A stretch of DNA of 26,913 bases from the NCBI GenBank assembly GCA_910578985.1, contig CAJTSF010000030.1, positions 1 through 26,913 of the forward strand, written 5' to 3'. The notes beneath the pieces are model-generated. The model saw only the letters and a list, made by a program, of their open reading frames with translations. It was not told the DNA's origin and did not search any database. Both the position numbers and the translations under genes were made by a program. Of this stretch, positions 1-8,400 are shown piece after piece (the first letter of the stretch is position 1; each line of letters starts with the position of its first letter). Origin of the DNA: an uncultured Odoribacter sp. (GTDB lineage Bacteria > Bacteroidota > Bacteroidia > Bacteroidales > Marinifilaceae).

Positions 1-41
1 TCGAAATTCTGGATGCCGATGGGATATTTCCTTTCGCTCAT
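1..41 (-). CDS. Start of an AAA-ATPase-like / PD-(D/E)XK nuclease family protein (partial)
   Basis: Reading leftward from an ATG at 41-39, the first 13 codons give MSERKYPIGIQNF before the window ends. A start of the form KYPxGIQxF is typical of the large Bacteroidetes family that joins an AAA-ATPase-like domain to a C-terminal PD-(D/E)XK nuclease-like domain (DUF1703 type), whose cellular role is not well known. A good -7 promoter element lies 28 nt upstream. Only the N-terminal tip is visible, so the assignment rests on one short motif and the rest of the gene cannot be judged. Confidence 0.6.
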   Translation of the reverse strand, partial: MSERKYPIGIQNF

Positions 42-68
42 GACCGATGGATGTTAGAGTTATTTGGG

Positions 69-76
69 CAAAGATA
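69..76 (-). promoter_or_regulatory. Bacteroidetes -7 promoter element for the left-edge gene
   Basis: On the minus strand this reads TATCTTTG, an exact match to TAnnTTTG, 28 nt before the ATG at 41. The -33 region 20 nt further upstream is only a T-run (complement of 97-100), so the upstream element is weak. Confidence 0.6.
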
Positions 77-154
77 GTAAAAATCTACCTTATGGGAAAA
101 GAAAAGCAAAGGATAAACCGGTTATATTCAATTCGACTGAGAAAACCGTATAGA

Positions 155-189
155 TTAAAAACAGGGGAACAGCGTAAACCGTTCCCCTT
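155..189 (-). terminator. Rho-independent terminator of tRNA-Arg
   Basis: The sequence 163-170 (AGGGGAAC) is perfectly complementary to 181-188 (GTTCCCCT) around a 10-nt loop. On the minus strand the stem is followed by TGTTTTT (complement of 156-162). It lies 20 nt past the 3' end of the tRNA gene, in the right place and orientation to end that transcript. The remaining DNA between 77 and 154 shows nothing recognisable. Confidence 0.75.
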
Positions 190-208
190 GCCGTCGTGCT
201 TCAAATCG

Positions 209-280
209 TAGCCGAGCCGGGAATCGAACCCGAATCTAAAGTTTAGGAAACTTCCGTTCTATCCATTGAACTACTCAGCC
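209..280 (-). tRNA. tRNA-Arg (anticodon CCU)
   Basis: The minus strand folds into a 72-nt cloverleaf. The acceptor strand GGCTGAG pairs with CTCGGCT, with G-U pairs at 1:72 and 4:69. The D arm is GTTC/GAAC, the anticodon stem GAAGT/ACTTT encloses loop TTCCTAA, and the T arm has the loop TTCGATT. The anticodon CCT (complement of 245-247) decodes AGG, so this is the minor arginine tRNA. The discriminator base is A and no CCA is encoded. It has its own promoter at 292-299 and a terminator at 155-189, so it is a single-gene transcription unit. The cloverleaf was built by eye. Confidence 0.93.
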
Positions 281-291
281 TGCTTGCGCGA

Positions 292-299
292 CAAAAGTA
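292..299 (-). promoter_or_regulatory. Bacteroidetes -7 promoter element for tRNA-Arg
   Basis: The minus strand reads TACTTTTG, an exact TAnnTTTG match, 11 nt before the mature 5' end of the tRNA. This leaves almost no leader. A T-rich -33 candidate lies 20 nt upstream (complement of 320-323). Confidence 0.7.
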
Positions 300-350
300 G
301 GAAATATTTCGGATATATGAAAATTTAGTCCGTGAAAGGAAAAAATGTAT

Positions 351-358
351 TACCTTGG
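351..358 (+). promoter_or_regulatory. Probable -7 promoter element for dtd-mazG
   Basis: TACCTTGG has one mismatch to TAnnTTTG. A TTTAG at 324-328 could serve as a -33 element with a slightly long 22-nt spacer. It would give a leader of about 45 nt before the dtd ATG at 410. Confidence 0.4.
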
Positions 359-409
359 CATCCCGAAAAGAAGCCGGAGAAATTTATCGACCTATAAATA
401 CACAACAGG

Positions 410-862
410 ATGAAAGTAGTGATTCAACGTGTGCGCCATGCCTCCGTGAGCATCGGAGGAGAGGCGTATTCCCGCATCGGAGGCGGGCTGATGGTACTGG
501 TGGGGATTCAGGAGGACGATACGTCGGAGGATATCGGATGGCTCTCCGCGAAAATCTGCAATCTCCGCATTTTTGACGACGAGGAAGGGGTGATGAACCG
601 CTCCGTCCTCGAGACGGGAGGGGACATCCTCGCAGTGAGCCAGTTTACGCTCATGGCGCGGACGAAGAAGGGGAACCGCCCGTCGTATGTGGATGCCGCG
701 AAGCCGAACATTTCGATGCGGCTGTACGAGGAGTTCACGCTGACACTCTCCTCGGAGCTGGGGAAACCGGTGGAGACGGGGGTGTTCGGGGCGGACATGC
801 AGGTGGAGTTGCTGAACGACGGGCCGGTGACGATTATCATAGATTCGAAAAACAGGGTGTGA
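410..862 (+). CDS. dtd: D-aminoacyl-tRNA deacylase
   Basis: This 150-residue cytoplasmic enzyme hydrolyses D-amino acids (and glycine mischarged on tRNA-Ala) from tRNA. The protein has the usual DTD length, starts MKVVIQRV as in most family members, and carries both signature motifs: SQFTL at residues 77-81 and the cross-subunit Gly-cisPro loop NDGPVT at 136-141 (the usual form is NxGPVT). The ATG at 410 gives the canonical N-terminus. Its TGA at 860-862 lies just before the ATG of the mazG-like gene, so the two are almost certainly co-transcribed. No irregularity is seen. Confidence 0.97.
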   Translation: MKVVIQRVRHASVSIGGEAYSRIGGGLMVLVGIQEDDTSEDIGWLSAKICNLRIFDDEEGVMNRSVLETGGDILAVSQFTLMARTKKGNRPSYVDAAKPNISMRLYEEFTLTLSSELGKPVETGVFGADMQVELLNDGPVTIIIDSKNRV

Positions 863-864
863 GC

Positions 865-1197
865 ATGGAACTGAAGGAGCTTCAAGAGCGCGTGGACGCC
901 TGGATCAAGGAGTACGGCGTGCGCTATTTCGACGAGTTGACGAACACCGCCGTGCTGATGGAGGAGGTGGGGGAGGTGGCAAGGGTGATGGCAAGAAGGT
1001 ATGGCGAGCAGTCGTTCAAGGAGGGGGAAAGGGATAACCTGGCGGAGGAACTGGGGGATGTGCTGTGGGTCATCGCCTGCCTGGCGAACCAGACGGGGGT
1101 GGACCTCACGGAGGCGATGGAGGCGAATTTCGCCAAAAAAACGGCAAGGGACGAAAAAAGGCATAAAAACAATCCTAAAATCGCGCGGCATTCGTGA
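865..1197 (+). CDS. MazG-like nucleotide pyrophosphohydrolase
   Basis: A 110-residue single-domain protein of the all-alpha NTP pyrophosphatase (MazG-like) family, which hydrolyses noncanonical or damaged (d)NTPs to the monophosphate plus pyrophosphate. The metal-binding signature is visible: EExxE at residues 33-37 (EEVGE) and EELGD at 61-65, separated by a helix as in the family. It is one MazG domain, not the tandem-domain E. coli MazG, so the exact substrate is unknown. I chose the ATG at 865, two nucleotides after the dtd stop. A GTG at 859 that overlaps the end of dtd would add two residues. The lysine-rich tail ending in ARHS looks normal. Confidence 0.9.
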   Translation: MELKELQERVDAWIKEYGVRYFDELTNTAVLMEEVGEVARVMARRYGEQSFKEGERDNLAEELGDVLWVIACLANQTGVDLTEAMEANFAKKTARDEKRHKNNPKIARHS

Positions 1198-1206
1198 GAT
1201 TATTTT

Positions 1207-1214
1207 TACATTTG
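1207..1214 (+). promoter_or_regulatory. Bacteroidetes -7 promoter element for the MMPL exporter
   Basis: TACATTTG is an exact TAnnTTTG match, 23 nt before the ATG at 1238 and just after the mazG stop. No convincing -33 element is seen, so the gene may use both this promoter and read-through from dtd-mazG. Confidence 0.55.
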
Positions 1215-1237
1215 TCTCCTTGTTTCAGAATTTGGGT

Positions 1238-3631
1238 ATGTGGACTAAAATCGCAAGTGTCATATTACGTTACCGGGTGGCGTTGATCGCCACCGTCCTG
1301 GGGTGTACGGCGTTCATGGGATTCCAGGCGCGGCACATCCAGATGTCGTATGAGAGCGCGGACCTGTTGCCGAAGACGGACAGCGCGTACGTGGAGTATT
1401 TACGCTTCCGGGAGGTGTTCGGGCAGGAGGGGAACGTGATGGTGTTCGCAGTTCGGGATCCGGAGTTTTTCCGTCTGGAGAAGATGAACGACTGGAGGGC
1501 GATGGGGGACAGCATCCGGGCGCTGGAGGGAGTGACGGCGCTGATGGACATCACGCATGCGCTCAACCTGAGGAAGAATACGGAGGAGCGGAGGTTCGAG
1601 GTGTGCCCTGTGTTCCCGCCGCGGGTGGGGACGCAGGAGGAGGCGGACAGCCTGGCGCGCGTGGCGGAGGGGTTGCCTTTTTATGAGGGGACGCTGGTGA
1701 ACCGGGAGCGGCACGCATACGGGATGATGGTGACGGTGTCGGCGGAGGTGATGGGGTCGCCGAAGCGGGTGCAGCTGGTGGAGGACATCCTGCGCATCAC
1801 GGAGGGGTTCAGCGCGAAGCATGAAGTGAAGATGCATTATTCGGGGATGCCTTACATCCGGGTGATCAACGCGGAGAACATCAAGGGGGAAATGTATATG
1901 TTTATCGCTCTGTCGCTGTTGATTACGGCGGTTATCCTGTATTTTTTCTTCCGGTCGTTGAGGATTGTGGGGTTCAGCGTGGGGATTATCGGGGTGAGCG
2001 TGGTGTGGGCGTTGGGGATTATGGCGATGCTGGGGGTGAAAATCACGCTGCTGACGGCGATGCTGCCGCCGTTGTTGATTGTGATCGGGATACCGAACTG
2101 TGTGTATATGATTAACAAGTATCACGCGGAGTATATGCGCCACGGGAACAAAATCAAGGCTTTGCAGCGGATGGTGCAAAAGGTGGGGAACGCGTCGCTG
2201 CTGTCGAACCTGACGACGGCGGCGGGGTTTGCGACGTTCACGATTACGTCGAGCCGGATATTGGTGGATTTCGGATGGGTGGCGTTTCTGAGCATCGCGT
2301 GCGTGTTCGTGATTTGTCTGGTGCTGATTCCGACGGTTTTCAGTTTCCTGCCGGTGCCGGAGGAGAAGCAGACGCGGCATTTGAGCAATCCGTTCATCAA
2401 GAGGGTGCTGGAGCGTCTGGTGTATGTGGTGACGTGGCGGCGGCATGCGGTGTATTACATCACATGCGTGCTGGTGGCGGCGGGCATCCTGGGCATCACG
2501 TTCATGAAGAGCACGGGGTATATGGTGGACGATTTGAAAGAATCGGACCCGATACGGCAGGACCTGGCTTTCCTCGAGGAGAATTTCGACGGGTTGATGC
2601 CTCTGGAAATCACGGTGGATTTCGGGAAGTCGAACCAGGCGGTGCGGCTGGCGAACCTGGAGAAGCTGGAACGGCTGGACCGGGAATTGTCGGCGGATCC
2701 GGACCTGTCGGGGGCGCTGTCGGTGGTGGAGGCGGCGAAGTTCGCAAACCAGGCGTATTACAACGGGAAGGCGGCGTATTATAAGTTGCCGACGAGCATG
2801 ACGTATAATTTCATCATGAAGTATCTCGCGGGTTCGGCGGACGGGGCGGCAAGCATGGCAAGTTCTTTCATCGATTCGACGATGCAGAGAGTGCGGATGA
2901 GCTTCCGTGTGAAGGATGTGGGGACGAAGAGGATGGAGGAGAAAGTGGCGCAAGTGCATGAGACCATCGGGAAGATATTCCCGCCGGAGACGTACCGGGT
3001 GAGCGTGACGGGGTCGAGCGTGATATTTTTCAAGGGGAACCAGTATCTCATCACGAATCTGTTCACGTCGCTGGCGCTGGCGATTCTGCTCATCGCGGGG
3101 TTTATGGCGTGGATGTTCCGCAGCAAGCGGATGGTGCTTATCGCCCTGGTGCCGAATGTGATTCCGCAGATTATCACTGCCGCGATCATGGGGTATTTCG
3201 GGATTCCCATCAAGGCATCGACGATTCTGGTGTTCAGCGTGGCGTTCGGTATCTCGGTGGACAACACGATACATTATCTCGCAAAGTACCGCCAGGAGTT
3301 GCAGGCCACGGATTGGGATCTGCGCCGCTCGGTGGTGAATGCGCTGAGGGAAACGGGGCAGAGCATGATTTATACCTCCATTATCCTGTTCTTCGGGTTC
3401 GGCATCTTCTGCCTGTCGGAGTTCGGGGGAACTTTCGCGCTGGGGTTGCTGACTTCGCTGACGCTTTTTGGGGCGATGCTCGCCAATCTGGTGTTGCTGC
3501 CGTCGCTGTTGCTGACGATGGCGCACAGCATCACGAAACGGAATTTCAAGGCGGAACCCCTCCTGCAAATCTTCGACGAAGAGGAGGACATCGACGAGGA
3601 TAAATTGGAAATCGAAGCGGGACTCGCATAA
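1238..3631 (+). CDS. RND/MMPL-family exporter (patched-like)
   Basis: A 797-residue inner-membrane protein of the RND superfamily (MMPL, COG1033-like). It has the internally duplicated plan of one transmembrane helix, a large periplasmic domain and a five-helix bundle, repeated twice. The first helix is near residues 8-25. Two hydrophobic bundles follow the periplasmic domains, around 220-390 and 610-765, and the second half contains the family motif GISVDNTIHYLAKY. Such proteins export lipids, hopanoids or small hydrophobic compounds by proton antiport. The substrate here is unknown. The in-frame opening extends upstream through mazG, but the ATG at 1238 follows a good -7 box and gives the normal N-terminus MWTKIAS. 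The C-terminus is acidic. The ECF sigma gene follows after 18 nt. Confidence 0.9.
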   Translation: MWTKIASVILRYRVALIATVLGCTAFMGFQARHIQMSYESADLLPKTDSAYVEYLRFREVFGQEGNVMVFAVRDPEFFRLEKMNDWRAMGDSIRALEGVTALMDITHALNLRKNTEERRFEVCPVFPPRVGTQEEADSLARVAEGLPFYEGTLVNRERHAYGMMVTVSAEVMGSPKRVQLVEDILRITEGFSAKHEVKMHYSGMPYIRVINAENIKGEMYMFIALSLLITAVILYFFFRSLRIVGFSVGIIGVSVVWALGIMAMLGVKITLLTAMLPPLLIVIGIPNCVYMINKYHAEYMRHGNKIKALQRMVQKVGNASLLSNLTTAAGFATFTITSSRILVDFGWVAFLSIACVFVICLVLIPTVFSFLPVPEEKQTRHLSNPFIKRVLERLVYVVTWRRHAVYYITCVLVAAGILGITFMKSTGYMVDDLKESDPIRQDLAFLEENFDGLMPLEITVDFGKSNQAVRLANLEKLERLDRELSADPDLSGALSVVEAAKFANQAYYNGKAAYYKLPTSMTYNFIMKYLAGSADGAASMASSFIDSTMQRVRMSFRVKDVGTKRMEEKVAQVHETIGKIFPPETYRVSVTGSSVIFFKGNQYLITNLFTSLALAILLIAGFMAWMFRSKRMVLIALVPNVIPQIITAAIMGYFGIPIKASTILVFSVAFGISVDNTIHYLAKYRQELQATDWDLRRSVVNALRETGQSMIYTSIILFFGFGIFCLSEFGGTFALGLLTSLTLFGAMLANLVLLPSLLLTMAHSITKRNFKAEPLLQIFDEEEDIDEDKLEIEAGLA

Positions 3632-3649
3632 CGACACAAAGGAAAGCCG

Positions 3650-4210
3650 ATGGAAGACGCGCAATTCTTGGAAGGAATCAACCGGAAAGAACCGGGGGCA
3701 TGGGAACGGCTGTATGATTATTTTTATGCGCCGTTGTGCTGCTATGCCGCACGGTTTGTCAGGAATGAGGCGAGGGCGAAGGACATTGTGCAGGATTGCA
3801 TGGTGCAGTTGTGGCGCTCGAAAGTGGAGTTCCATCATTTGAAAGTGATTACGACCTATTTGTACCGCGCCGTATATAACGCCTCACTGAATGACCTGCG
3901 CTCGCAGGAGAGGGCGCAACGGCTGCATGAGAAGTGGGGGGAGGAGATGGTCCGTAATGAAGAAGAGGGGGTGGAAAAGGCGTTGGAGGAGGAGACCATC
4001 ACGCGGTTTTACGCCGTGCTGGAACGGCTGCCGGAACAGCAGAAGGAGATTATCCTCCTGAGCATGAAAGGGCTGAAGGTGAAGGAAATCGCCGCGTCGC
4101 TGGAACTCAGCGAGAACACAGTGAAGACGCAGAAGAAGAGGGCCTATCAGTTTATCCGGAAAGAATTGGGGGAATTGTGGGGAGTCATCGTCTCTTTACT
4201 TTTCGTTTAA
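3650..4210 (+). CDS. ECF-type RNA polymerase sigma factor (Bacteroidetes expansion family)
   Basis: A 186-residue sigma-70 factor of the extracytoplasmic-function type. It has only regions 2 (about residues 20-87, with DIVQDCMVQLW typical of region 2.2) and 4 (about 122-175). The region 4 helix-turn-helix is around 141-165 (GLKVKEIAASLELSENTVKT). The adjacent fecR gene and the susC with an STN domain make this the sigma factor of a transenvelope signalling cascade that should transcribe the locus. The ATG at 3650 gives a full-length region 2. No strong promoter of its own is visible. A one-mismatch -7 box (TAAATTGG, 3601-3608) lies inside the end of the exporter gene, so either read-through or this weak site may drive it. 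Confidence 0.95.
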   Translation: MEDAQFLEGINRKEPGAWERLYDYFYAPLCCYAARFVRNEARAKDIVQDCMVQLWRSKVEFHHLKVITTYLYRAVYNASLNDLRSQERAQRLHEKWGEEMVRNEEEGVEKALEEETITRFYAVLERLPEQQKEIILLSMKGLKVKEIAASLELSENTVKTQKKRAYQFIRKELGELWGVIVSLLFV

Positions 4211-4248
4211 AATTTCTCATTTTTTTGTCACCCGTTTTCGCAGGCGCG

Positions 4249-4278
4249 GTGTCTGTCACACAACAATAAGACAGACAC
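4249..4278 (+). promoter_or_regulatory. Perfect 9-bp inverted repeat touching the fecR start codon
   Basis: GTGTCTGTC (4249-4257) is exactly complementary to GACAGACAC (4270-4278) across a 12-nt loop, and the next base is the A of the fecR ATG. As RNA it would be a 9-bp hairpin ending at the start codon. As DNA it could be a dimer operator. No T-run follows it, so it is not a simple terminator. A T7 run at 4221-4227 lies upstream and belongs to no stem I can find. Confidence 0.5.
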
Positions 4279-5442
4279 ATGGAGTGGGAAGACATTTATG
4301 AACAGTCCCGGAAGATTGCCAACGAGGCGCTAGAGAGCCTGTTGGAAGAGCGGGAGCCGGCGTGCGGAGAGGGCGCCGGGCAACGGATTGCGAAACGGTT
4401 GCGGGATGGCGGCTATCTGGCTGCCCGCGCAGAACAACGGAAAAGGTTTTGCGGCAAGGAGGCATTCCAAACCCTGCTGTGCAGGGAAAAGAAACACCGG
4501 CGGCGACGCATCGCGGCATGGGTCGGCACCGCCGCGTGCGTCACGGTGGCGTGCGGGATGGCGGGATGGTGGATACAGAGGCAGGAAACGGCTCTCTCCC
4601 CGGCGCCCGCCCCGTCCGCGACGGTCTGCAAAATCGAAACGCGCGCCATCCTCATCAAAGGGGATGGAAAGCAGGTGGTGTTGGGGAAAAAACCCTTGCA
4701 GACGACGGAAGGCAACGCGACCACGGTTGCCATCGACTCGACGGGAGTCGCCTATATCTCCCGGGAGAACCCGCATGCGGATACAGCTGTGACGAACGTC
4801 CTCCTCGTGCCGCGCGGAGGGATGTACTCACTGACGCTGTGCGACGGGACACGCGTGTGGGTGAATGCGGATTCAAGACTGGAATATCCCGTGGCATTCT
4901 CCGGGCGCCAACGGACGGTGAGGCTGAGCGGTGAGGCTTATTTCGACGTGGCGCCGAACGGGAAAAGTCCGTTTGTGGTGAAGACCGGACGTGGCGACAT
5001 CACCGTGACGGGAACGGAATTCAACGTGAAATGCTACGCCGACGAACACGACATCGCCACTACGCTCGTCGAAGGGAGGGTAAGTTTCGCCGGCAAAGGA
5101 CAGGAACAGCACCCGCAACCCCTCCGCCCGGGGGAGCAGGCGGTGTGGGAAGAGAGTAGCTGCCGGACAACGGTGCAACGAGTGAACGTCCGGCATTACA
5201 TCGGATGGAAAAACAACAAGCTCTCTTTCCAGGAGGAATCCTTAGAGGATATCATGCGCACCCTGTCGAGGTGGTTCAACACCGGAGTGGTGTTCGAGAA
5301 CGAGGAGTTGAAAGCGCTGGTCTTCTCCGGCAACATGGAAAAATTTTCGGACCTCACGCCCCTGCTCCGCCTTTTCGAACTCAGTTCGGACGCCCGGTTC
5401 GAAGTGAAGGAGGGCACAGTCTATATCAGAAAAAAGAAATGA
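4279..5442 (+). CDS. FecR-family anti-sigma factor
   Basis: A 387-residue single-pass inner-membrane protein. The cytoplasmic N-terminus (about 1-77) binds the sigma factor, a transmembrane helix follows basic residues (HRRRR) at about 78-98, and the periplasmic part contains the FecR domain (about 170-280). Within that domain are the family features DGTRVWVNADSRLEYP and GEAYFDV and the pattern TGTEFNVKCY. The end (about 310-385) is a DUF4974-like domain related to the STN fold, expected to contact the STN domain of SusC. The family inhibits or activates its cognate ECF sigma factor when the transporter is occupied. It lies between the sigma gene and susC in the usual order, 26 nt before susC. 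The start codon directly abuts a 9-bp inverted repeat. Confidence 0.95.
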   Translation: MEWEDIYEQSRKIANEALESLLEEREPACGEGAGQRIAKRLRDGGYLAARAEQRKRFCGKEAFQTLLCREKKHRRRRIAAWVGTAACVTVACGMAGWWIQRQETALSPAPAPSATVCKIETRAILIKGDGKQVVLGKKPLQTTEGNATTVAIDSTGVAYISRENPHADTAVTNVLLVPRGGMYSLTLCDGTRVWVNADSRLEYPVAFSGRQRTVRLSGEAYFDVAPNGKSPFVVKTGRGDITVTGTEFNVKCYADEHDIATTLVEGRVSFAGKGQEQHPQPLRPGEQAVWEESSCRTTVQRVNVRHYIGWKNNKLSFQEESLEDIMRTLSRWFNTGVVFENEELKALVFSGNMEKFSDLTPLLRLFELSSDARFEVKEGTVYIRKKK

Positions 5443-5468
5443 CACTTAATCACTTAATTATTTAAAAC

Positions 5469-8400
5469 ATGTACAGTAACATTATGAAAAGAAGAATCAT
5501 TTTAATGATGCGCCTGGCTTGTTTCCTGACCGCCTGGCTGGCGTTGTCCGCCATGGCGTCGGCGAAAGCCCAGCGTAACGTGGTGAGCTTGAACGTCGGG
5601 TCGGAAAGCCTGAGTCACGTGCTGATGCAGGTAAAAGACCAAACGGGCGCACAAATTCTCTACAATGAGAATGTCTTGAGAAATGTGCGGTGCGAGAATG
5701 TGCAGGTAAAAAAATTGCCGGTGGAAGAGGCACTGGAGCGCATTCTGGCAGGCACTCCTTTCGACTACACGGTGGACAACGGGGTCATCGTCATCCGGGA
5801 ACGGCAGGAGCCCGCCACCCCACAATCCGTAACGGTACGCGGAGCTGTAAAAGATGCCGCAGGCAATCCGCTTCCGGGCGTGACAGTATTAATCAAGGGA
5901 ACCCCCATAGGCGTCACTACGGACGAGGCGGGGAAGTATGCCATCAATCTGCCTGCGGGGAATGACATCCGGCTAATTTTTTCTTTTATCGGAATGAAGC
6001 CCCAAGAGGTCGCGTACGCAGGACAAACGGAAATCAACATCACCCTGCATGAGGACGTGACGGAAATCGACGAGGTGGTCATCACCGGCTACCAGACCGT
6101 GGATCGCCGCAAGAATACCAGCGCCGTGACTTCCGTCAAGGCGGAGGACATCATGCGTCCGGGCGTGACGAGCATCGACCAGATGCTGGAGGGTCAGATT
6201 CCCGACTTGGTTTCCATGACCAATTCGGGAGAAATCGGAGTTGCTCCGAAACTGCGTATCCGCGGTACTTCCACGCTCATCGGCAACCGCGAACCGCTGT
6301 GGGTCATCGACGGCATCGTGCAGCAGGACCCGGTGAATATCTCCCCGGAGGAGTTGAACGACCCCGATTATGTGAACCGCATCGGTAATGCCATCTCGGG
6401 ATTGAACCCGCAAGACATTGACCGCATTGACGTGCTGAAAGATGCTTCTGCTACCGCCCTTTACGGTACGAAAGCGGCAAACGGGGTGATTGTCATCACC
6501 ACAAAACGGGGACATGTCGGGAAGCCGATCGTGTCTTACAATATGACAGGCTCCTTCAAGTTCCGCCCCCGTTACAGCGAGCGCCACATCGACGTGATGA
6601 CCTCAAAAGAAAGAGTACAGTTTTCGCGCGATTTGCTGAATAATCAATATATCTTTTCAAGTAATACCAGTCTGGTCGGTTATGAATACCTCTATTCCCA
6701 ACTATATGCCAAACAAATTTCTTATGACGAATTCGTCAAGCAAGTTTCCGAGATGGAAGCATTAAACACCGACTGGTTTGCGGCATTGGGCGACGATGTC
6801 TTCTCTTCGCAGCATACATTGAGTTTGACGGGCGGTTCCGACATGATTCGTTATTATGCTTCTATCGGTTATACCGACGACAATGACGTTATCAAATCCA
6901 ACCGGAATGACCGTTATACGGCAAAGTTGAATTTAGATATCCGTTTCTCTGAAAAAGTTTCTTTGTCATTGGGCTTTGATGGAAACAAGAGTACACAGAA
7001 ATATTATCAAAATGAGCTGGCACCGATTAATTATGCCTACAACACCAGCCGCACCATCCCCTTCCGAAATGAAGACGGGACGTTACATTTTTATCAGAAA
7101 CCGGGGAACGGTTCTACCCATTATCGGTTCAACATCCTTAACGAACTGAATAATAGTGGATGCACACAGGACGGATCCGGACTATCGTTTCAAGCGAATT
7201 TATTATACAATCCACTGCAATGGCTGAGAGTTAACGGTATTTTCAGCTATTCTGTATCCAATATGGAAATCGATTCGTATTGGGGTGCCGAAACGCATCA
7301 TGTGGCTGCCATACGTCGGGGTGAATTCGGTGGAGACATTGATGCTAAAGAGAGTGAATTGCCTGCCGGTGGAGAATTAAAGCAACAGACTTCCCGAAAC
7401 GAAAACTATACGGCACGTCTGCAACTTGATGTCAACAAATATTTCGGTGCGGACGAACAGCACAACATTAATGCCTCTTTAGGTTGGGAGGTCAGTTCAA
7501 CCCAATATGTCGGTACGGATATCACCAATCGAGGATATTATCCTGACCGGGGATTACAATTCGCCACATTCGAACAAGGCACTTATCCCAAATTCGATGC
7601 CTGGTTGTTGGCAAATCGTCCGACCCTGACAGATAACCTGACCAATTTGATGGCGGCTTATGCCAGTGTTTCCTATTCTTTTCGGAATTGGATCACCTTG
7701 AATGCCAACGCCCGTTATGACGGTTCCAACCGTTTCGGGTCACAGGGAAACGAAAAACTGTTACCTGTGTGGTCGGCTTCTTTAGCTTACAATCCTTTAG
7801 AACAATTCAACGCTACAGGTTTCTTTGATTTTCTGCAATTGAAATTCTCTTACGGTTACCAGGGAAATATGCTTGAAGGACAATCACCGGAATTAATCAT
7901 TAAAAAGTTACCATTAGATGATTATTACCATGAACTGGTATCGGAAGTGTCCGTGTATCCGAATCCGGAATTGAAATGGGAACGCACCAGTTCCTTAAAT
8001 GCGGGCATTGAACTCTCCATGCTGGAACGCCGCCTGATGGTCAGCTCCGACTTTTATTACAAAAAGACCAAAGACGCCTTTATGGAAAAAGAGATTTCCG
8101 GAGTGAACGGCACCAATTCCCACATGGTAAACAGTGGAGAAATCCTGAATCGGGGGTTTAATGTGTCTTTGACCGTTTCGCCGATTCGAAGCAAAGAATT
8201 CCGTTGGTCACTCTCCACATCGGTTTCCAAGACGTTCAACCGAATTGAAACGAAACCCTCCACAGACCAATACAAAGTGGATAATTTCTTAAACGGTACG
8301 GTTATTACAAAAGGACATCCCGTCAATACTTTCTTTTCTTATCGCTTTAAAGGATTAAGTCCGGTAGACGGAGGACCATTGTTCTATGATTACAAGGAAA

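Noticed and set aside
1001..1237. Upstream extension of the MMPL reading frame through mazG
   Set aside because: The extra 79 residues are Arg/Trp-rich out-of-frame mazG sequence. The ATG at 1238 follows a perfect -7 box and gives the normal first membrane helix.
1400..3838. 812-codon open frame on the minus strand opposite the MMPL exporter and sigma gene
   Set aside because: Its translation is a low-complexity His/Arg/Gln-rich string typical of the antisense of a GC-rich gene, it has no recognisable domain, and the opposite strand encodes clear MMPL and ECF sigma proteins.
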